NCBI RefSeq assembly: GCF_000175935.2
Contig: NC_014837.1
Coordinates: 930,001 to 994,000, forward strand
DNA from: Pantoea sp. At-9b
Lineage (GTDB): Bacteria > Pseudomonadota > Gammaproteobacteria > Enterobacterales > Enterobacteriaceae
DNA length: 64,000 bases
Direction of reading: 5' to 3'
Position 1 is the stretch's first letter. The number at the start of each line of letters is the position of its first letter. The notes under the pieces are model-generated. The model was not told the origin of the DNA. It saw only the letters and a list, made by a program, of their open reading frames with translations, and searched no databases. Shown here in pieces: positions 1 to 8,080 of the stretch. The position numbers were made by a program, and so were the translations under genes.

Positions 1-2
1 TT

Positions 3-776
3 GCCGATTTTGTCTTTGACCACTTTGATGACCTGATCAGCTACAACAGCGCCGAGCTGGCGCGGCTGAGTGGCGTGTCAAAAGCCACGGTGAGTCGGCT
101 GTTCAAGCGCCTCGGTTACGAAAAATATAAAGACATGCGCGATGAGTTGCGCACGCTGCGCCAGAGCGGCATGCCACTGACGGATAACCGTGATGCGGTG
201 CAGGGCAACACGCTGCTGTCGCGTCACTACAAGCAGGAGATGGCGAACCTGACGCAGTGGGTTAACAGCATTGACCCGCAGCAGTTTGGCGACGTCATTC
301 AGGCGCTGGCGCAGGCAAAACGCTTGTTTATCATTGGCATGCGTAACGCCTATCCGGTAGCACTGCATCTGCGTCAACAGTTGATGCAGGCGCGTCCCCA
401 GGTACATGTGCTGCCGCAACCCGGCCAGACGCTGGGTGAGGAGCTGGTGGATATTACCCCCGAGGATGTGGTGGTGGTGATGGCGTTTCGCCGTCGTCCG
501 CGCATCATCCGTCCGCTGATGCAGCAGTTGCAGCAGAGTCACATTCCGGTGCTGGCGCTGTGCGAACCCCAGGCACAGGGCATCCTCACCCTGGCGCGCT
601 GGCAGCTGTGCGCACCGCTCGACAGCGTCTCGGCCTTTGATAGTTATGCCTCGGCCATGAGTCTGATTAATCTGCTGGCGAATGCGTTGCTGCATGAAAT
701 GTTGTCGCAGGGGCGTCAGCGTATTCATCAGATTGCCGATCTTTATCAGCATCTGGATGAGCTGGAACACCGTTAA
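3..776 (+). CDS. RpiR/MurR-family transcriptional regulator (5' end cut off)
   Basis: The reading frame is open from the first bases of the window, and those codons continue the N-terminal helix-turn-helix (ELARLSGVSKATVSRLFKRL), so the gene starts outside and the GTG at 75 is not its start. After the HTH comes a SIS (sugar isomerase) domain, seen in AKRLFIIGMRNAYPVALHLRQ. RpiR-family proteins bind a phosphosugar or other small ligand through SIS and control the adjacent genes. It lies directly upstream of, and co-oriented with, the importer and purine-degradation genes, so it is probably their local regulator (inference). Two hairpins separate it from them. The ligand cannot be read from the sequence. 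Confidence 0.85.
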   Translation, partial: ADFVFDHFDDLISYNSAELARLSGVSKATVSRLFKRLGYEKYKDMRDELRTLRQSGMPLTDNRDAVQGNTLLSRHYKQEMANLTQWVNSIDPQQFGDVIQALAQAKRLFIIGMRNAYPVALHLRQQLMQARPQVHVLPQPGQTLGEELVDITPEDVVVVMAFRRRPRIIRPLMQQLQQSHIPVLALCEPQAQGILTLARWQLCAPLDSVSAFDSYASAMSLINLLANALLHEMLSQGRQRIHQIADLYQHLDELEHR

Positions 777-779
777 AGG

Positions 780-794
780 GCACCTTTTTGGTGC
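780..794 (+). promoter_or_regulatory. NtrC-like binding site
   Basis: GCACCTTTTTGGTGC is a perfect dyad matching the NtrC consensus GCACC-N5-GGTGC. It lies about 120 bp upstream of a sigma-54 promoter, the usual distance for an enhancer. The same bases could form part of a terminator hairpin for the regulator gene, so the role is inferred. Confidence 0.5.
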
Positions 795-846
795 TTTGCA
801 CCTTTTTTGATCACTGCAGATGACGGGCGATGCGCCCGTTTTTTTT
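790..846 (+). terminator. Two consecutive Rho-independent terminator hairpins
   Basis: The first hairpin is GGTGC-TTT-GCACC followed by six T (790-808). The second is ACGGGCG-ATG-CGCCCGT followed by a run of eight T (823-846). Together they should end the regulator transcript and insulate the importer operon. The left arm of the first overlaps the NtrC-like dyad. Confidence 0.75.
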
Positions 847-901
847 CGCCTGATAATGCCGCAACCCTGATTTTACGGAGAAGTGTTCTTTTTGTTTCGG
901 T

Positions 902-917
902 TGGCACATTAGTTGCA
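902..917 (+). promoter_or_regulatory. Sigma-54 (RpoN) promoter
   Basis: TGGCACATTAGTTGCA matches the -24/-12 consensus TGGCACG-N4-TTGCA at all but one position, with the invariant GG and GC dinucleotides correctly spaced. It lies 52 bp before the ATG of the binding-protein gene. With the NtrC-like dyad upstream it suggests activation under nitrogen limitation. Confidence 0.75.
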
Positions 918-968
918 GAACGATTCATCAAGAATCTTTTGTTTCACATAAACTCACCGGGGTGCATA

Positions 969-1754
969 ATGAAAAAAGTTTTAATGGCGGTAGCGGGCGC
1001 TGCGCTGATGATGGCGCAGGTTGGTAGCGCAATGGCCGATCAGTTGCAGGACATCCAGAAGCGCGGCGTGATCCGCATTGCCGTCCCGCAGGACTTCCCG
1101 CCGTTCGGTTCTGTCGGTACCGATTTGCAGCCGCAGGGCTACGACATCGACATGGCGAAGTACCTTGCCAAAGAGATGAAACTGAAGTTGCAGCTGGTGC
1201 CGGTTTCCAGTGCCAACCGTGTGCCTTACCTGCAAACCGACAAAGTCGATCTGGTGATCTCCAGCATGGGGAAAAACGCCGAACGTGAAAAAGTGATCGA
1301 CTTCAGCCGTGCTTACGCACCGTTCTTCCTCGGCGTATTTGGCCCGAAAGGCGAAGAAATCAAAGATGCAGCGGCACTGAGTGGCAAATCCATCGGTGTA
1401 ACGCGTGGTGCGGTAGAAGATATGGTGCTGACCGGTGTGGCACCGAAAGATGCCGAGGTGAAACGTTACGAAGATAACAACACCACGCTGTCTGCCTATC
1501 TTTCGGGTCAGGTGCAGTTTATCGCGACCGGTAACCTGGTGGTTGCCGCGATTGCCCGTCAAAACCCGGCCAAAGCCCCGGTGCCGCAGTTTATGCTGAA
1601 AGATTCGCCGTGCTTTATCGGTCTGAAGAAGGACGAGCCAGCGCTGAAAGATAAAGTGAATGCGCTTATCGAGCAGGGCATTAAAGATGGCACCCTGAAC
1701 AAGCTGTCCGAAGAGTGGCTGAAAGCGCCACTGCCGGCTAACCTCGGCGCATAA
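969..1754 (+). CDS. ABC transporter periplasmic binding protein, polar amino acid type
   Basis: The ATG opening MKKVLMAVAGAALMM was chosen because it begins a clear Sec signal peptide (cleavage near SAMA-DQ). An upstream in-frame ATG at 807 would add an implausible leader running through the sigma-54 promoter. The mature protein is a cluster-3 solute-binding protein: RGVIRIAVPQDFPPFGSVG opens lobe 1, followed by GYDIDMAKYLAKEM. It delivers solute to the two permeases and ATPase encoded next. The neighbours point to a ureido or purine-breakdown compound rather than an ordinary amino acid; that is inference from context. Confidence 0.85.
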   Translation: MKKVLMAVAGAALMMAQVGSAMADQLQDIQKRGVIRIAVPQDFPPFGSVGTDLQPQGYDIDMAKYLAKEMKLKLQLVPVSSANRVPYLQTDKVDLVISSMGKNAEREKVIDFSRAYAPFFLGVFGPKGEEIKDAAALSGKSIGVTRGAVEDMVLTGVAPKDAEVKRYEDNNTTLSAYLSGQVQFIATGNLVVAAIARQNPAKAPVPQFMLKDSPCFIGLKKDEPALKDKVNALIEQGIKDGTLNKLSEEWLKAPLPANLGA

Positions 1755-1766
1755 GAAGGACGGCCA

Positions 1767-2435
1767 ATGATTGGGCAACTTAACTTTGCTGCGCTGTGGC
1801 CGCACTGGCCGGAGCTGCTGGCAGGGCTGTGGATCACCATCCAGCTGACGGTGCTGGCTACGGTCGGGGGCGTCGCGCTGGGGATTCTCGGTGCCGCACT
1901 GCGCACTGGCAAACCCAGCCTGGCGGGGCGCATCTGGGGCATTTACGTCGAGCTGATTCGCAACACCCCGTTTGTGGTGCAGCTGTTCTTTATCGTCTTT
2001 GGTTTACCCAATCTTGGTCTGAAACTGACGGCGGGTGAAGCCGCACTGTTGGCGATGCTGATTAACCTCGGTGCCTACAGCACCGAGATTATCCGCGCCG
2101 GTATCCAGGTGACGCCAAAGGGGCAATGGGAAGCGGGTCGGGTACTTGGATTGACCCGCAGCCAGACGTTTTTGCGCGTGGTGCTGCCGCCGTCGCTGCA
2201 ACGTATTTATCCGGCGCTGGTCAGCCAGTGCATCATCGTGATGCTGGGTTCTTCGGTGGTGTCGCAAGTCTCTTATGAGGAGCTGACCTTCGCCGCCAAC
2301 CTGATTCAGTCACGCACCTTTTTGAGTTTTGAAGTCTATCTGGTGACCACGTTGATCTACCTGGCGTTGTCGATTGCCATGCGTCAGCTGCTGCTGGCGG
2401 TGGGGCGTAAATGGTTTGGAGCGCAGCCATCATGA
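1767..2435 (+). CDS. ABC transporter permease, HisMQ-type (first of two)
   Basis: A 222-residue inner-membrane protein with about five hydrophobic segments and the polar amino acid permease signature: ELIRNTPFVVQLFF in the N-terminal half, and the EAA-loop region GQWEAGRVLGLTRSQTF that contacts the ATPase. It starts 12 bp after the binding-protein stop and overlaps the next permease by 4 bp (ATGA), so the two are translationally coupled and probably form a heterodimeric channel. Confidence 0.85.
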   Translation: MIGQLNFAALWPHWPELLAGLWITIQLTVLATVGGVALGILGAALRTGKPSLAGRIWGIYVELIRNTPFVVQLFFIVFGLPNLGLKLTAGEAALLAMLINLGAYSTEIIRAGIQVTPKGQWEAGRVLGLTRSQTFLRVVLPPSLQRIYPALVSQCIIVMLGSSVVSQVSYEELTFAANLIQSRTFLSFEVYLVTTLIYLALSIAMRQLLLAVGRKWFGAQPS

Positions 2436-3088
2436 CCACGTTTACCGATTGGGACATCGTGCGCAACCTGCTGCTGGCAGCGCGCTGGACGATTTTGCTG
2501 TCGCTGGTGGCCTTCTTTGGCGGCACGCTGGTGACCTTGCCGCTGCTGTTTCTGCGCCTGCTGCGTAAGCCGTGGCTGATGCGGGTTATCCGTGGCTATA
2601 CCGAGCTGTTCCAGGGCACGCCGCTGCTGATGCAGCTGTTTCTGGCTTTCTTTGGTGTCGCGCTGTTTGGCATCGATGTTGCGCCCTGGACCGCCGCCTC
2701 ACTGGCGCTGACGCTCTACACCAGCGCCTTTCTGGTGGATATCTGGTACGGCAGTATCCGTGCGTTGCCGAAAGGGCAGTGGGAAGCGTCGCGCTGCCTG
2801 GGCCTGACGTTCGGTCAGACGCTATATCGCGTGGTTGCTCCGCAGGCGATCCGCATTGCTATCGCCCCCACGGTTGGTTTTGCCGTGCAGGTGGTCAAGG
2901 GCACCGCGTTGGCTTCGATTATCGGGTTTGTCGAACTGACCAAGGCGGGCACGATTCTGAACAACGTGACTTATCAGCCGTTTAAGGTATTTGGCCTGGT
3001 GGCGTTGGGTTACTTCCTGATGTGTTATCCGCTGTCGCGTTACAGCCAGTACCTGGAGAAAAAATTCAATGCCGCTCATCACCATTAA
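2432..3088 (+). CDS. ABC transporter permease, HisMQ-type (second of two)
   Basis: The second membrane subunit, related to the first: ELFQGTPLLMQLFL and the EAA-like loop GQWEASRCLGLTFGQTL. The ATG overlapping the preceding TGA was chosen; an in-frame ATG at 2411 would give a 25-bp overlap. Its 3' end overlaps the ATPase gene by 20 bp. Together with the first permease and the ATPase it completes a typical four-gene importer. Confidence 0.85.
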   Translation: MTTFTDWDIVRNLLLAARWTILLSLVAFFGGTLVTLPLLFLRLLRKPWLMRVIRGYTELFQGTPLLMQLFLAFFGVALFGIDVAPWTAASLALTLYTSAFLVDIWYGSIRALPKGQWEASRCLGLTFGQTLYRVVAPQAIRIAIAPTVGFAVQVVKGTALASIIGFVELTKAGTILNNVTYQPFKVFGLVALGYFLMCYPLSRYSQYLEKKFNAAHHH

Positions 3089-3800
3089 TCAGGTACAGAA
3101 GTACTACGGCGACAACCACGTGCTCAAAGGTGTCGATCTCGACATCGAAATGGGTGAAGTGATCTCGATTATCGGCCGCAGTGGTTCGGGCAAAAGTACC
3201 CTGCTGCGTTGCATGAACGGACTGGAAGGCTATCAGGAAGGCAGCATCAAACTGGGTGGGATGACCATTACCGATCGCGAATCACAGGCGCGTGAAATCA
3301 GCCGCTCGGTCGGGATGGTGTTCCAGAGTTTTAACCTGTTCCCGCATATGACGGCACTGGAAAACGTAATGCTGGCACCGCGCCGCGTGCTGAAAAAGAG
3401 CGAAGCTGAATGCCGGGAACTGGCGAAACAGATGCTGGAGAAAGTCGGCCTCGGCGAGCGCCTGGACTATTATCCGGCCAATCTCTCGGGTGGTCAGCAA
3501 CAGCGCGTGGCGATTGCGCGTGCGCTGGCAATGCAACCCAAAGTTTTACTGTGTGACGAGATCACCTCGGCGCTCGATCCCGAGCTGGTGGGGGAAGTGT
3601 TGAAAGTGCTGGAGCAGTTGGCTGCCGAAGGTATGACGCTAATTCTCGTGACACATGAAATGAACTTCGCCCGCGATGTGGGCGATCGAGTGGTCTTTAT
3701 GCATCAGGGACGCGTCTGGGAGCAGGGCGACAGCAAAACGCTGTTTGCCAATCCGCAAACGGCGGAGTTGAAACAGTTTATCTCGACGGTCCGTCTCTAA
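3069..3800 (+). CDS. ABC transporter ATP-binding protein, GlnQ-type
   Basis: A 243-residue ATPase with all motifs in place: Walker A GRSGSGKST at residues 36-44, signature LSGGQQQR at 139-146, and Walker B VLLCDE at 159-164. The last acidic residue is followed by ITSALDPE rather than the usual PTSALDPE, a conservative variation. It energises the import system encoded upstream and lies just before the purine-catabolic enzymes, 21 bp ahead of the aminotransferase. Confidence 0.9.
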   Translation: MPLITINQVQKYYGDNHVLKGVDLDIEMGEVISIIGRSGSGKSTLLRCMNGLEGYQEGSIKLGGMTITDRESQAREISRSVGMVFQSFNLFPHMTALENVMLAPRRVLKKSEAECRELAKQMLEKVGLGERLDYYPANLSGGQQQRVAIARALAMQPKVLLCDEITSALDPELVGEVLKVLEQLAAEGMTLILVTHEMNFARDVGDRVVFMHQGRVWEQGDSKTLFANPQTAELKQFISTVRL

Positions 3801-3821
3801 GCCATCAACAAGGAATTCATC

Positions 3822-5057
3822 ATGGACATCACGCAATTTCCGCAAATCAATCCGCCGCAGCGCCTGCTGATGGGACCGGGACCGATCAACGCCGATCCGC
3901 GCGTACTGCGCGCCATGTCGACGCAGCTGATCGGCCAATACGATCCGGCGATGACGAATTACATGAATGAGGTGATGGCGCTGTATCGTGGCGTATTCCG
4001 CACCGAAAACCGTTGGACGATGCTGATCGACGGGACTTCGCGCGCCGGGATTGAAGCAATCCTGCTGTCGGCGATCCGCCCGGGTGACAAAGTGCTGGTG
4101 CCGGTGTTTGGGCGTTTTGGTCACCTGTTGTGTGAAATTGCCCGCCGCTGCCGTGCTGAAGTCCACACCATTGAGGTGCCATGGGGCGAGGTGTTCACCC
4201 CGGATCAGATCGAAGATGCCATCAAACGTATCAAGCCGCGCCTGCTGCTGACGGTGCAGGGCGATACCTCCACCACCATGCTGCAACCGCTAGCTGAGCT
4301 GGGGGCGATTTGTCAGAAATATGGCGTGCTGTTCTACACCGATGCCACGGCCTCACTAGGCGGTAACCCGCTGGAAACCGACGCCTGGGGTCTCGACGCC
4401 GTCTCCGCCGGGATGCAGAAATGCCTCGGTGGCCCGTCCGGCACCTCGCCGATCACCCTCAGCCCACAGATGGAAGCGGTGATCCGCAAACGTAAATGCG
4501 TGGAAGAGGGCATCCGTACCGCTGAGCATCAGGACGGCGACGACGAGATGATCTACTCCAACTACTTCGACCTCGGCATGATCATGGATTACTGGGGACC
4601 GGAGCGTCTCAACCATCATACCGAAGCCACCACTGCGCTGTTTGGGGCGCGTGAATGCGCGCGTCTGATTATGCAGGAAGGTCTGGATAACGGCATCGCT
4701 CGTCACAAGTTGCATGGCGATGCACTGCTGAAAGGCATTCAGGGCATGGGGCTGGAAACCTTCGGCGACCTGCAACATAAAATGAATAACGTGCTGGGCG
4801 TTGTCATCCCGCAGGGTGTGAACGGTGATCAGGTACGCAAGTTGGTGCTGGAAGATTTCGGCATTGAAATTGGCACCTCCTTTGGTCCGCTGCACGGCAA
4901 AGTATGGCGTATCGGCACCATGGGTTATAACGCGCGTAAAGATTGCGTGATGCAAACCCTGACGGCGCTGGAAGCGGTGCTGAATCATCTCGGCTTCCGT
5001 TCCACACAAGGTGCGGCGTTGCAGGCTGCCTGGGATCACTACGGGAGCCACGCATGA
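3822..5057 (+). CDS. hpxJ: (S)-ureidoglycine-glyoxylate aminotransferase (PucG/HpxJ-like)
   Basis: A 411-residue class V (fold type I) PLP aminotransferase. The N-terminus LLMGPGPINADPRVLRAM is typical of alanine-glyoxylate and ureidoglycine-glyoxylate transaminases. SAGMQKCLGGPSG carries the PLP lysine, and FYTDATASLGG the cofactor-binding aspartate. The PucG/HpxJ family moves the amino group of ureidoglycine to glyoxylate, giving glycine and oxalurate. Its stop overlaps the ATG of allantoate amidohydrolase, which makes ureidoglycine, and this supports the call over a generic alanine-glyoxylate aminotransferase. Confidence 0.8.
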   Translation: MDITQFPQINPPQRLLMGPGPINADPRVLRAMSTQLIGQYDPAMTNYMNEVMALYRGVFRTENRWTMLIDGTSRAGIEAILLSAIRPGDKVLVPVFGRFGHLLCEIARRCRAEVHTIEVPWGEVFTPDQIEDAIKRIKPRLLLTVQGDTSTTMLQPLAELGAICQKYGVLFYTDATASLGGNPLETDAWGLDAVSAGMQKCLGGPSGTSPITLSPQMEAVIRKRKCVEEGIRTAEHQDGDDEMIYSNYFDLGMIMDYWGPERLNHHTEATTALFGARECARLIMQEGLDNGIARHKLHGDALLKGIQGMGLETFGDLQHKMNNVLGVVIPQGVNGDQVRKLVLEDFGIEIGTSFGPLHGKVWRIGTMGYNARKDCVMQTLTALEAVLNHLGFRSTQGAALQAAWDHYGSHA

Positions 5058-6313
5058 GCGAAAGCCTGATGACCGCCAGCGAGGCGCAGTCGGCCGCCGC
5101 CCGTGTCATGGCGCGCTGTGATGCGCTGGCTGAGATCAGCGAAACCGACGATGGCCTGATGCGTGTCTATCTCTCGCCAGAGCAAATGCGCGCCAATCAG
5201 CGCGTCGGCGAGTGGATGCAGGCGGCGGGCATGACGGTGTGGCAGGACGCGGTAGGCAACATTTGCGGCCGCTACGAATCCGCCACCCCGGGCGCACCGG
5301 CGTTATTACTCGGTTCGCATCTCGACACCGTGCGCAATGCCGGACGCTATGACGGCATGCTCGGTGTATTGACGGCCATCGAAACCGTGCAGTGGCTCCA
5401 CGATCATCAACAGCGTCTGCCGCTGGCGGTGGAAATCGTGGGTTTCGGTGATGAAGAAGGTACGCGTTTTGGCATCACACTGCTCGGCAGTCGTGGCATT
5501 ACCGGCAGTTGGCCGGAAAGCTGGGTAACCCACCCGGATGGCAACGGCATCACCGTGGCCCAGGCGATGCAGGATGTTGGGTTAGACGCCGCGAATATCC
5601 TCGACGCCGCGCGTGAGGTTAACGACATCGCTGCCTATCTGGAGCTGCATATCGAGCAAGGCCCATGTCTGGAACAGGACGATCTGGCGCTGGGTGTGGT
5701 GACCGCCATTAACGGTGCGCGCCGTCTGAACTGCCGCTTTACCGGCGAGGCGGGACATGCCGGTACCGTGCCGATGACGCACCGTAAAGATGCACTGGCC
5801 GCTGCCGCTGAATGGATGGTGTTTATTGAACACACCACCCGCGAGCTGGACCCTCAATTGGTGGCAACGGTGGGGACGCTGCACTGCGCGCCTGGTGCGG
5901 TCAATGTGATCCCCGGCGACGTGCAGCTGTCGCTGGATGTGCGTGGTCCACAGGATGAACCACTGGCACGTTTGCTCTCGATGTTACTCACTCAGGCCGA
6001 GGCGATTGCTGTGCGCCGTGGGCTGACGTTTAGCGCCGATGAGTTTTATCGCATCAACGCCACAGCCTGTGATGCGCGTCTGCAACAGGCGCTGAGTCAC
6101 GCGGTAGAAACGGTGCAGGGGCGCAGCCTGTCGCTGCCCAGCGGGGCCGGACATGATGCGATCGCCATCGCGGAACGTTGGCCGGTGGGGATGCTGTTTG
6201 TGCGCAACCATCGCGGTATCAGCCATCATCCGGCAGAATCTGTGCAGGTTACGGATGTGGCGCTGGGCGTGCAGGCTTATTTACAGGCGGTGTGCGACCT
6301 GGCCCGTGGCTAA
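5054..6313 (+). CDS. hpxK: Allantoate amidohydrolase (HpxK-like)
   Basis: An M20/M28-type metallo-amidohydrolase. The ATG overlapping the previous stop (ATGA) was chosen; an in-frame ATG at 4943 would lie deep inside the aminotransferase gene. Metal-site motifs are GSHLDTVRNAGRYDG (His and bridging Asp) and GFGDEEGTRFG (Glu pair), with a further His in LELHIEQGP and the dimerisation-domain motif GEAGHAGTVPM. The AllC/HpxK family hydrolyses allantoate to ureidoglycine, CO2 and ammonia. Related N-carbamoyl-amino acid hydrolases share these motifs; the uraD/uraH neighbours favour allantoate. Confidence 0.85.
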   Translation: MSESLMTASEAQSAAARVMARCDALAEISETDDGLMRVYLSPEQMRANQRVGEWMQAAGMTVWQDAVGNICGRYESATPGAPALLLGSHLDTVRNAGRYDGMLGVLTAIETVQWLHDHQQRLPLAVEIVGFGDEEGTRFGITLLGSRGITGSWPESWVTHPDGNGITVAQAMQDVGLDAANILDAAREVNDIAAYLELHIEQGPCLEQDDLALGVVTAINGARRLNCRFTGEAGHAGTVPMTHRKDALAAAAEWMVFIEHTTRELDPQLVATVGTLHCAPGAVNVIPGDVQLSLDVRGPQDEPLARLLSMLLTQAEAIAVRRGLTFSADEFYRINATACDARLQQALSHAVETVQGRSLSLPSGAGHDAIAIAERWPVGMLFVRNHRGISHHPAESVQVTDVALGVQAYLQAVCDLARG

Positions 6314-6328
6314 ACAAGGAGGCGTGGC

Positions 6329-6823
6329 ATGAAGTTGGAAAGCTTTAATCAGCTGTCGCCTGCGGAAGCACAGGCGGCGATTGCGCATTGTGTCGCCATT
6401 CCTGCCTGGCAGCAGGCGCTGGTGGCAGCGCGTCCATTCAGTAACCCACAACAGTTGCTGGCTGAGGCGGAGCGTCTGGCGCAGCAGTGGCAGGGTGCGG
6501 AGCTGGAGCAGGCGCTGAGTGCCCATCCACGCATCGGGGAAAAAGCGGCGGGTGAGGGCAAAGAAGCCACGTTTTCGCGTAGCGAGCAATCGGCGATGCT
6601 GGATGCCAATGGCGCGCTGCAATTTGCCATGCTGGCGGGTAATCAACGTTATGAACAGCGTTTTGGCCGGGTGTTTCTGATTCGCGCCAAAGGGCGCAGC
6701 GGCGAGGAGATGCTGGCAGAATTGCAGCGTCGACTGACCAATGATGCCGCGACCGAACAGCAAGAAGCGCTGACGCAACTGCGGGAAATTACCTTATTAA
6801 GGCTTAAGGAGAGCATCGCATGA
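6329..6823 (+). CDS. uraD: OHCU decarboxylase
   Basis: A 164-residue all-helical protein of the 2-oxo-4-hydroxy-4-carboxy-5-ureidoimidazoline decarboxylase family. The hallmark SAHPRIGEK carries the catalytic histidine, and the FNQLSPAEAQ start and the RFGRVFLIRAKGRS stretch are typical. It turns OHCU into S-allantoin, the last step of urate ring opening. An AAGGAGG Shine-Dalgarno precedes the ATG, and the last four bases overlap uraH. It corresponds to HpxQ of Klebsiella. Confidence 0.92.
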   Translation: MKLESFNQLSPAEAQAAIAHCVAIPAWQQALVAARPFSNPQQLLAEAERLAQQWQGAELEQALSAHPRIGEKAAGEGKEATFSRSEQSAMLDANGALQFAMLAGNQRYEQRFGRVFLIRAKGRSGEEMLAELQRRLTNDAATEQQEALTQLREITLLRLKESIA

Positions 6824-7155
6824 GTACCATCACCACGCATATTCTGGACACCGCGCTGGGTAAACCGGCGATTGGGGTGGCGGTAGCGCTGGAGCAAAAC
6901 AGCCCGGAAGGTTGGCTGCCGCTGGCTCAGGGGCGTACTGATGTCGACGGGCGGATTAAAGACCTGACGCCAGAGCCGTTAGCGCCGGGGCACTATCGTC
7001 TGGTGGCGGAGATTGGTGATTATTTTGCGGCGGCGGGACGGGATGCGCTGTACGTCAGCGCGCAGATCGATTTTGTGCTGGGAGAAACCGGCAGCCATTA
7101 TCATCTGCCGTTTCTGATTTCGCCCTGGTCATGGTCGACTTATCGCGGTAGTTGA
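6820..7155 (+). CDS. uraH: 5-hydroxyisourate hydrolase (transthyretin-like)
   Basis: A 111-residue transthyretin-related protein. ITTHILDTALGKPAIGV holds the active-site histidine and the family N-terminal motif, and the protein ends in YRGS, the C-terminal tetrapeptide that separates HIU hydrolases from true transthyretins. It hydrolyses 5-hydroxyisourate to OHCU for UraD. There is no long leader, so it should be cytoplasmic. It is the last gene of the block and is followed at once by a repeat element. It corresponds to HpxT. Confidence 0.93.
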   Translation: MSTITTHILDTALGKPAIGVAVALEQNSPEGWLPLAQGRTDVDGRIKDLTPEPLAPGHYRLVAEIGDYFAAAGRDALYVSAQIDFVLGETGSHYHLPFLISPWSWSTYRGS

Positions 7156-7174
7156 GTGCGGGCTGAAACCCTTA

Positions 7175-7310
7175 CCCTCACCCCGGCCCTCTCCCATAAG
7201 GGAGAGGGAGGTGTGCCATATGCTCGATCGGTTCCCTCTCCCATCAGGGAGGTGTGCCATATGCTCGATCGGTTCCCTCTCCCGCTTGCGGGAGAGGGTT
7301 AGGGTGAGGG
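7175..7310. repeat. REP-bounded tandem repeat, 2 x 41 bp (array A)
   Basis: It is bounded by CCCTCACCCCGGCCCTCTCC on the left and the near-complement GAGAGGGTTAGGGTGAGGG on the right, making 21-bp terminal inverted repeats. Inside are two copies, exactly 41 bp apart, of a unit with core GCCATATGCTCGATCGG. It fills the space between the convergent genes uraH and yafV and ends 3 bp before the yafV stop codon. Its hairpins may terminate transcription from both sides. Confidence 0.85.
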
Positions 7311-7312
7311 TA

Positions 7313-8080
7313 TTACAACGTAAACTGATCCGCATCGCGCCACGCCGGGAAGCGTTCACGATACGCCTGTAACTCCTCCAGCGACAACTCTGCATCAATA
7401 CGTGCGCGGGCAAATGGCTCGGCTGCGGCCAGGATCTCTCCCAGTGGTGAAATAATCCGGCTGTCGCCGCTGTACTGGTGCTGATTACCGTCGCTGCCGA
7501 CGCGGTTACAGCCCGCGACATACGCCTGGTTCTCAATCGCCCTCGCCAGCAGCAATGACTGCCAGTGCAGCGCGCGTGGAGCGGGCCAGTTGGCGACGAA
7601 CAGCGCCAGGTCATAATCATTACGATTGCGGGTGAACACCGGGAAGCGCAGGTCATAACAAATCTGTGGCAGAATGCGCCAGCCGCGCCAGGTGAACACC
7701 TCACGGGTTTCACCGGCAACATAATGCTGATGTTCATTCGCCATGCGGAACAGGTGGCGCTTGTCATATTGATGCAGCGTGCCGTTCGGCTCGACCAGCA
7801 GGAAACGGTTCACCGCGCCTTTGTCGGTCTGAATTGCGGCACTGCCACCGATCAGCGCATTGCTGGTTTTGGCATGCTGATGCAGCCAGGCGACCACCTC
7901 TTCCTGTGGCAACGAGCTTTCTGCGGCTTCCATGGCAAAGCCGGTGGTAAACATTTCCGGCAGCAGAATCAGATCGCGTCCTTCAATACCCTTCAGCACG
8001 CCATCGAAATGACGCAGGTTGGCTGCGCCATCCATCCAGCTCAGGGTTTCCTGCAATACGGTAATTTTTAAAGCTGACAT
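7313..8080 (-). CDS. yafV: Omega-amidase YafV (Nit2-like nitrilase family)
   Basis: A 255-residue carbon-nitrogen hydrolase with the Glu-Lys-Cys triad: Glu in LLPEMFTTGF, Lys in YDKRHLF, Cys in PQICYDLRFP. Omega-amidases hydrolyse alpha-ketoglutaramate, the product formed when glutamine donates its amino group to 4-methylthio-2-oxobutyrate. The start overlaps the 3' end of mtnE by 13 bp, so enzyme and transaminase are co-translated. This fits the known pairing of glutamine transaminase with omega-amidase in methionine salvage. E. coli keeps yafV near fadE without the mtn genes. Confidence 0.9.
   Translation of the reverse strand: MSALKITVLQETLSWMDGAANLRHFDGVLKGIEGRDLILLPEMFTTGFAMEAAESSLPQEEVVAWLHQHAKTSNALIGGSAAIQTDKGAVNRFLLVEPNGTLHQYDKRHLFRMANEHQHYVAGETREVFTWRGWRILPQICYDLRFPVFTRNRNDYDLALFVANWPAPRALHWQSLLLARAIENQAYVAGCNRVGSDGNQHQYSGDSRIISPLGEILAAAEPFARARIDAELSLEELQAYRERFPAWRDADQFTL

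Noticed and set aside
981..1805. 274-codon minus-strand frame antisense to the binding-protein gene
   Set aside because: Shadow of a signal-peptide-bearing transporter gene with clear family motifs.
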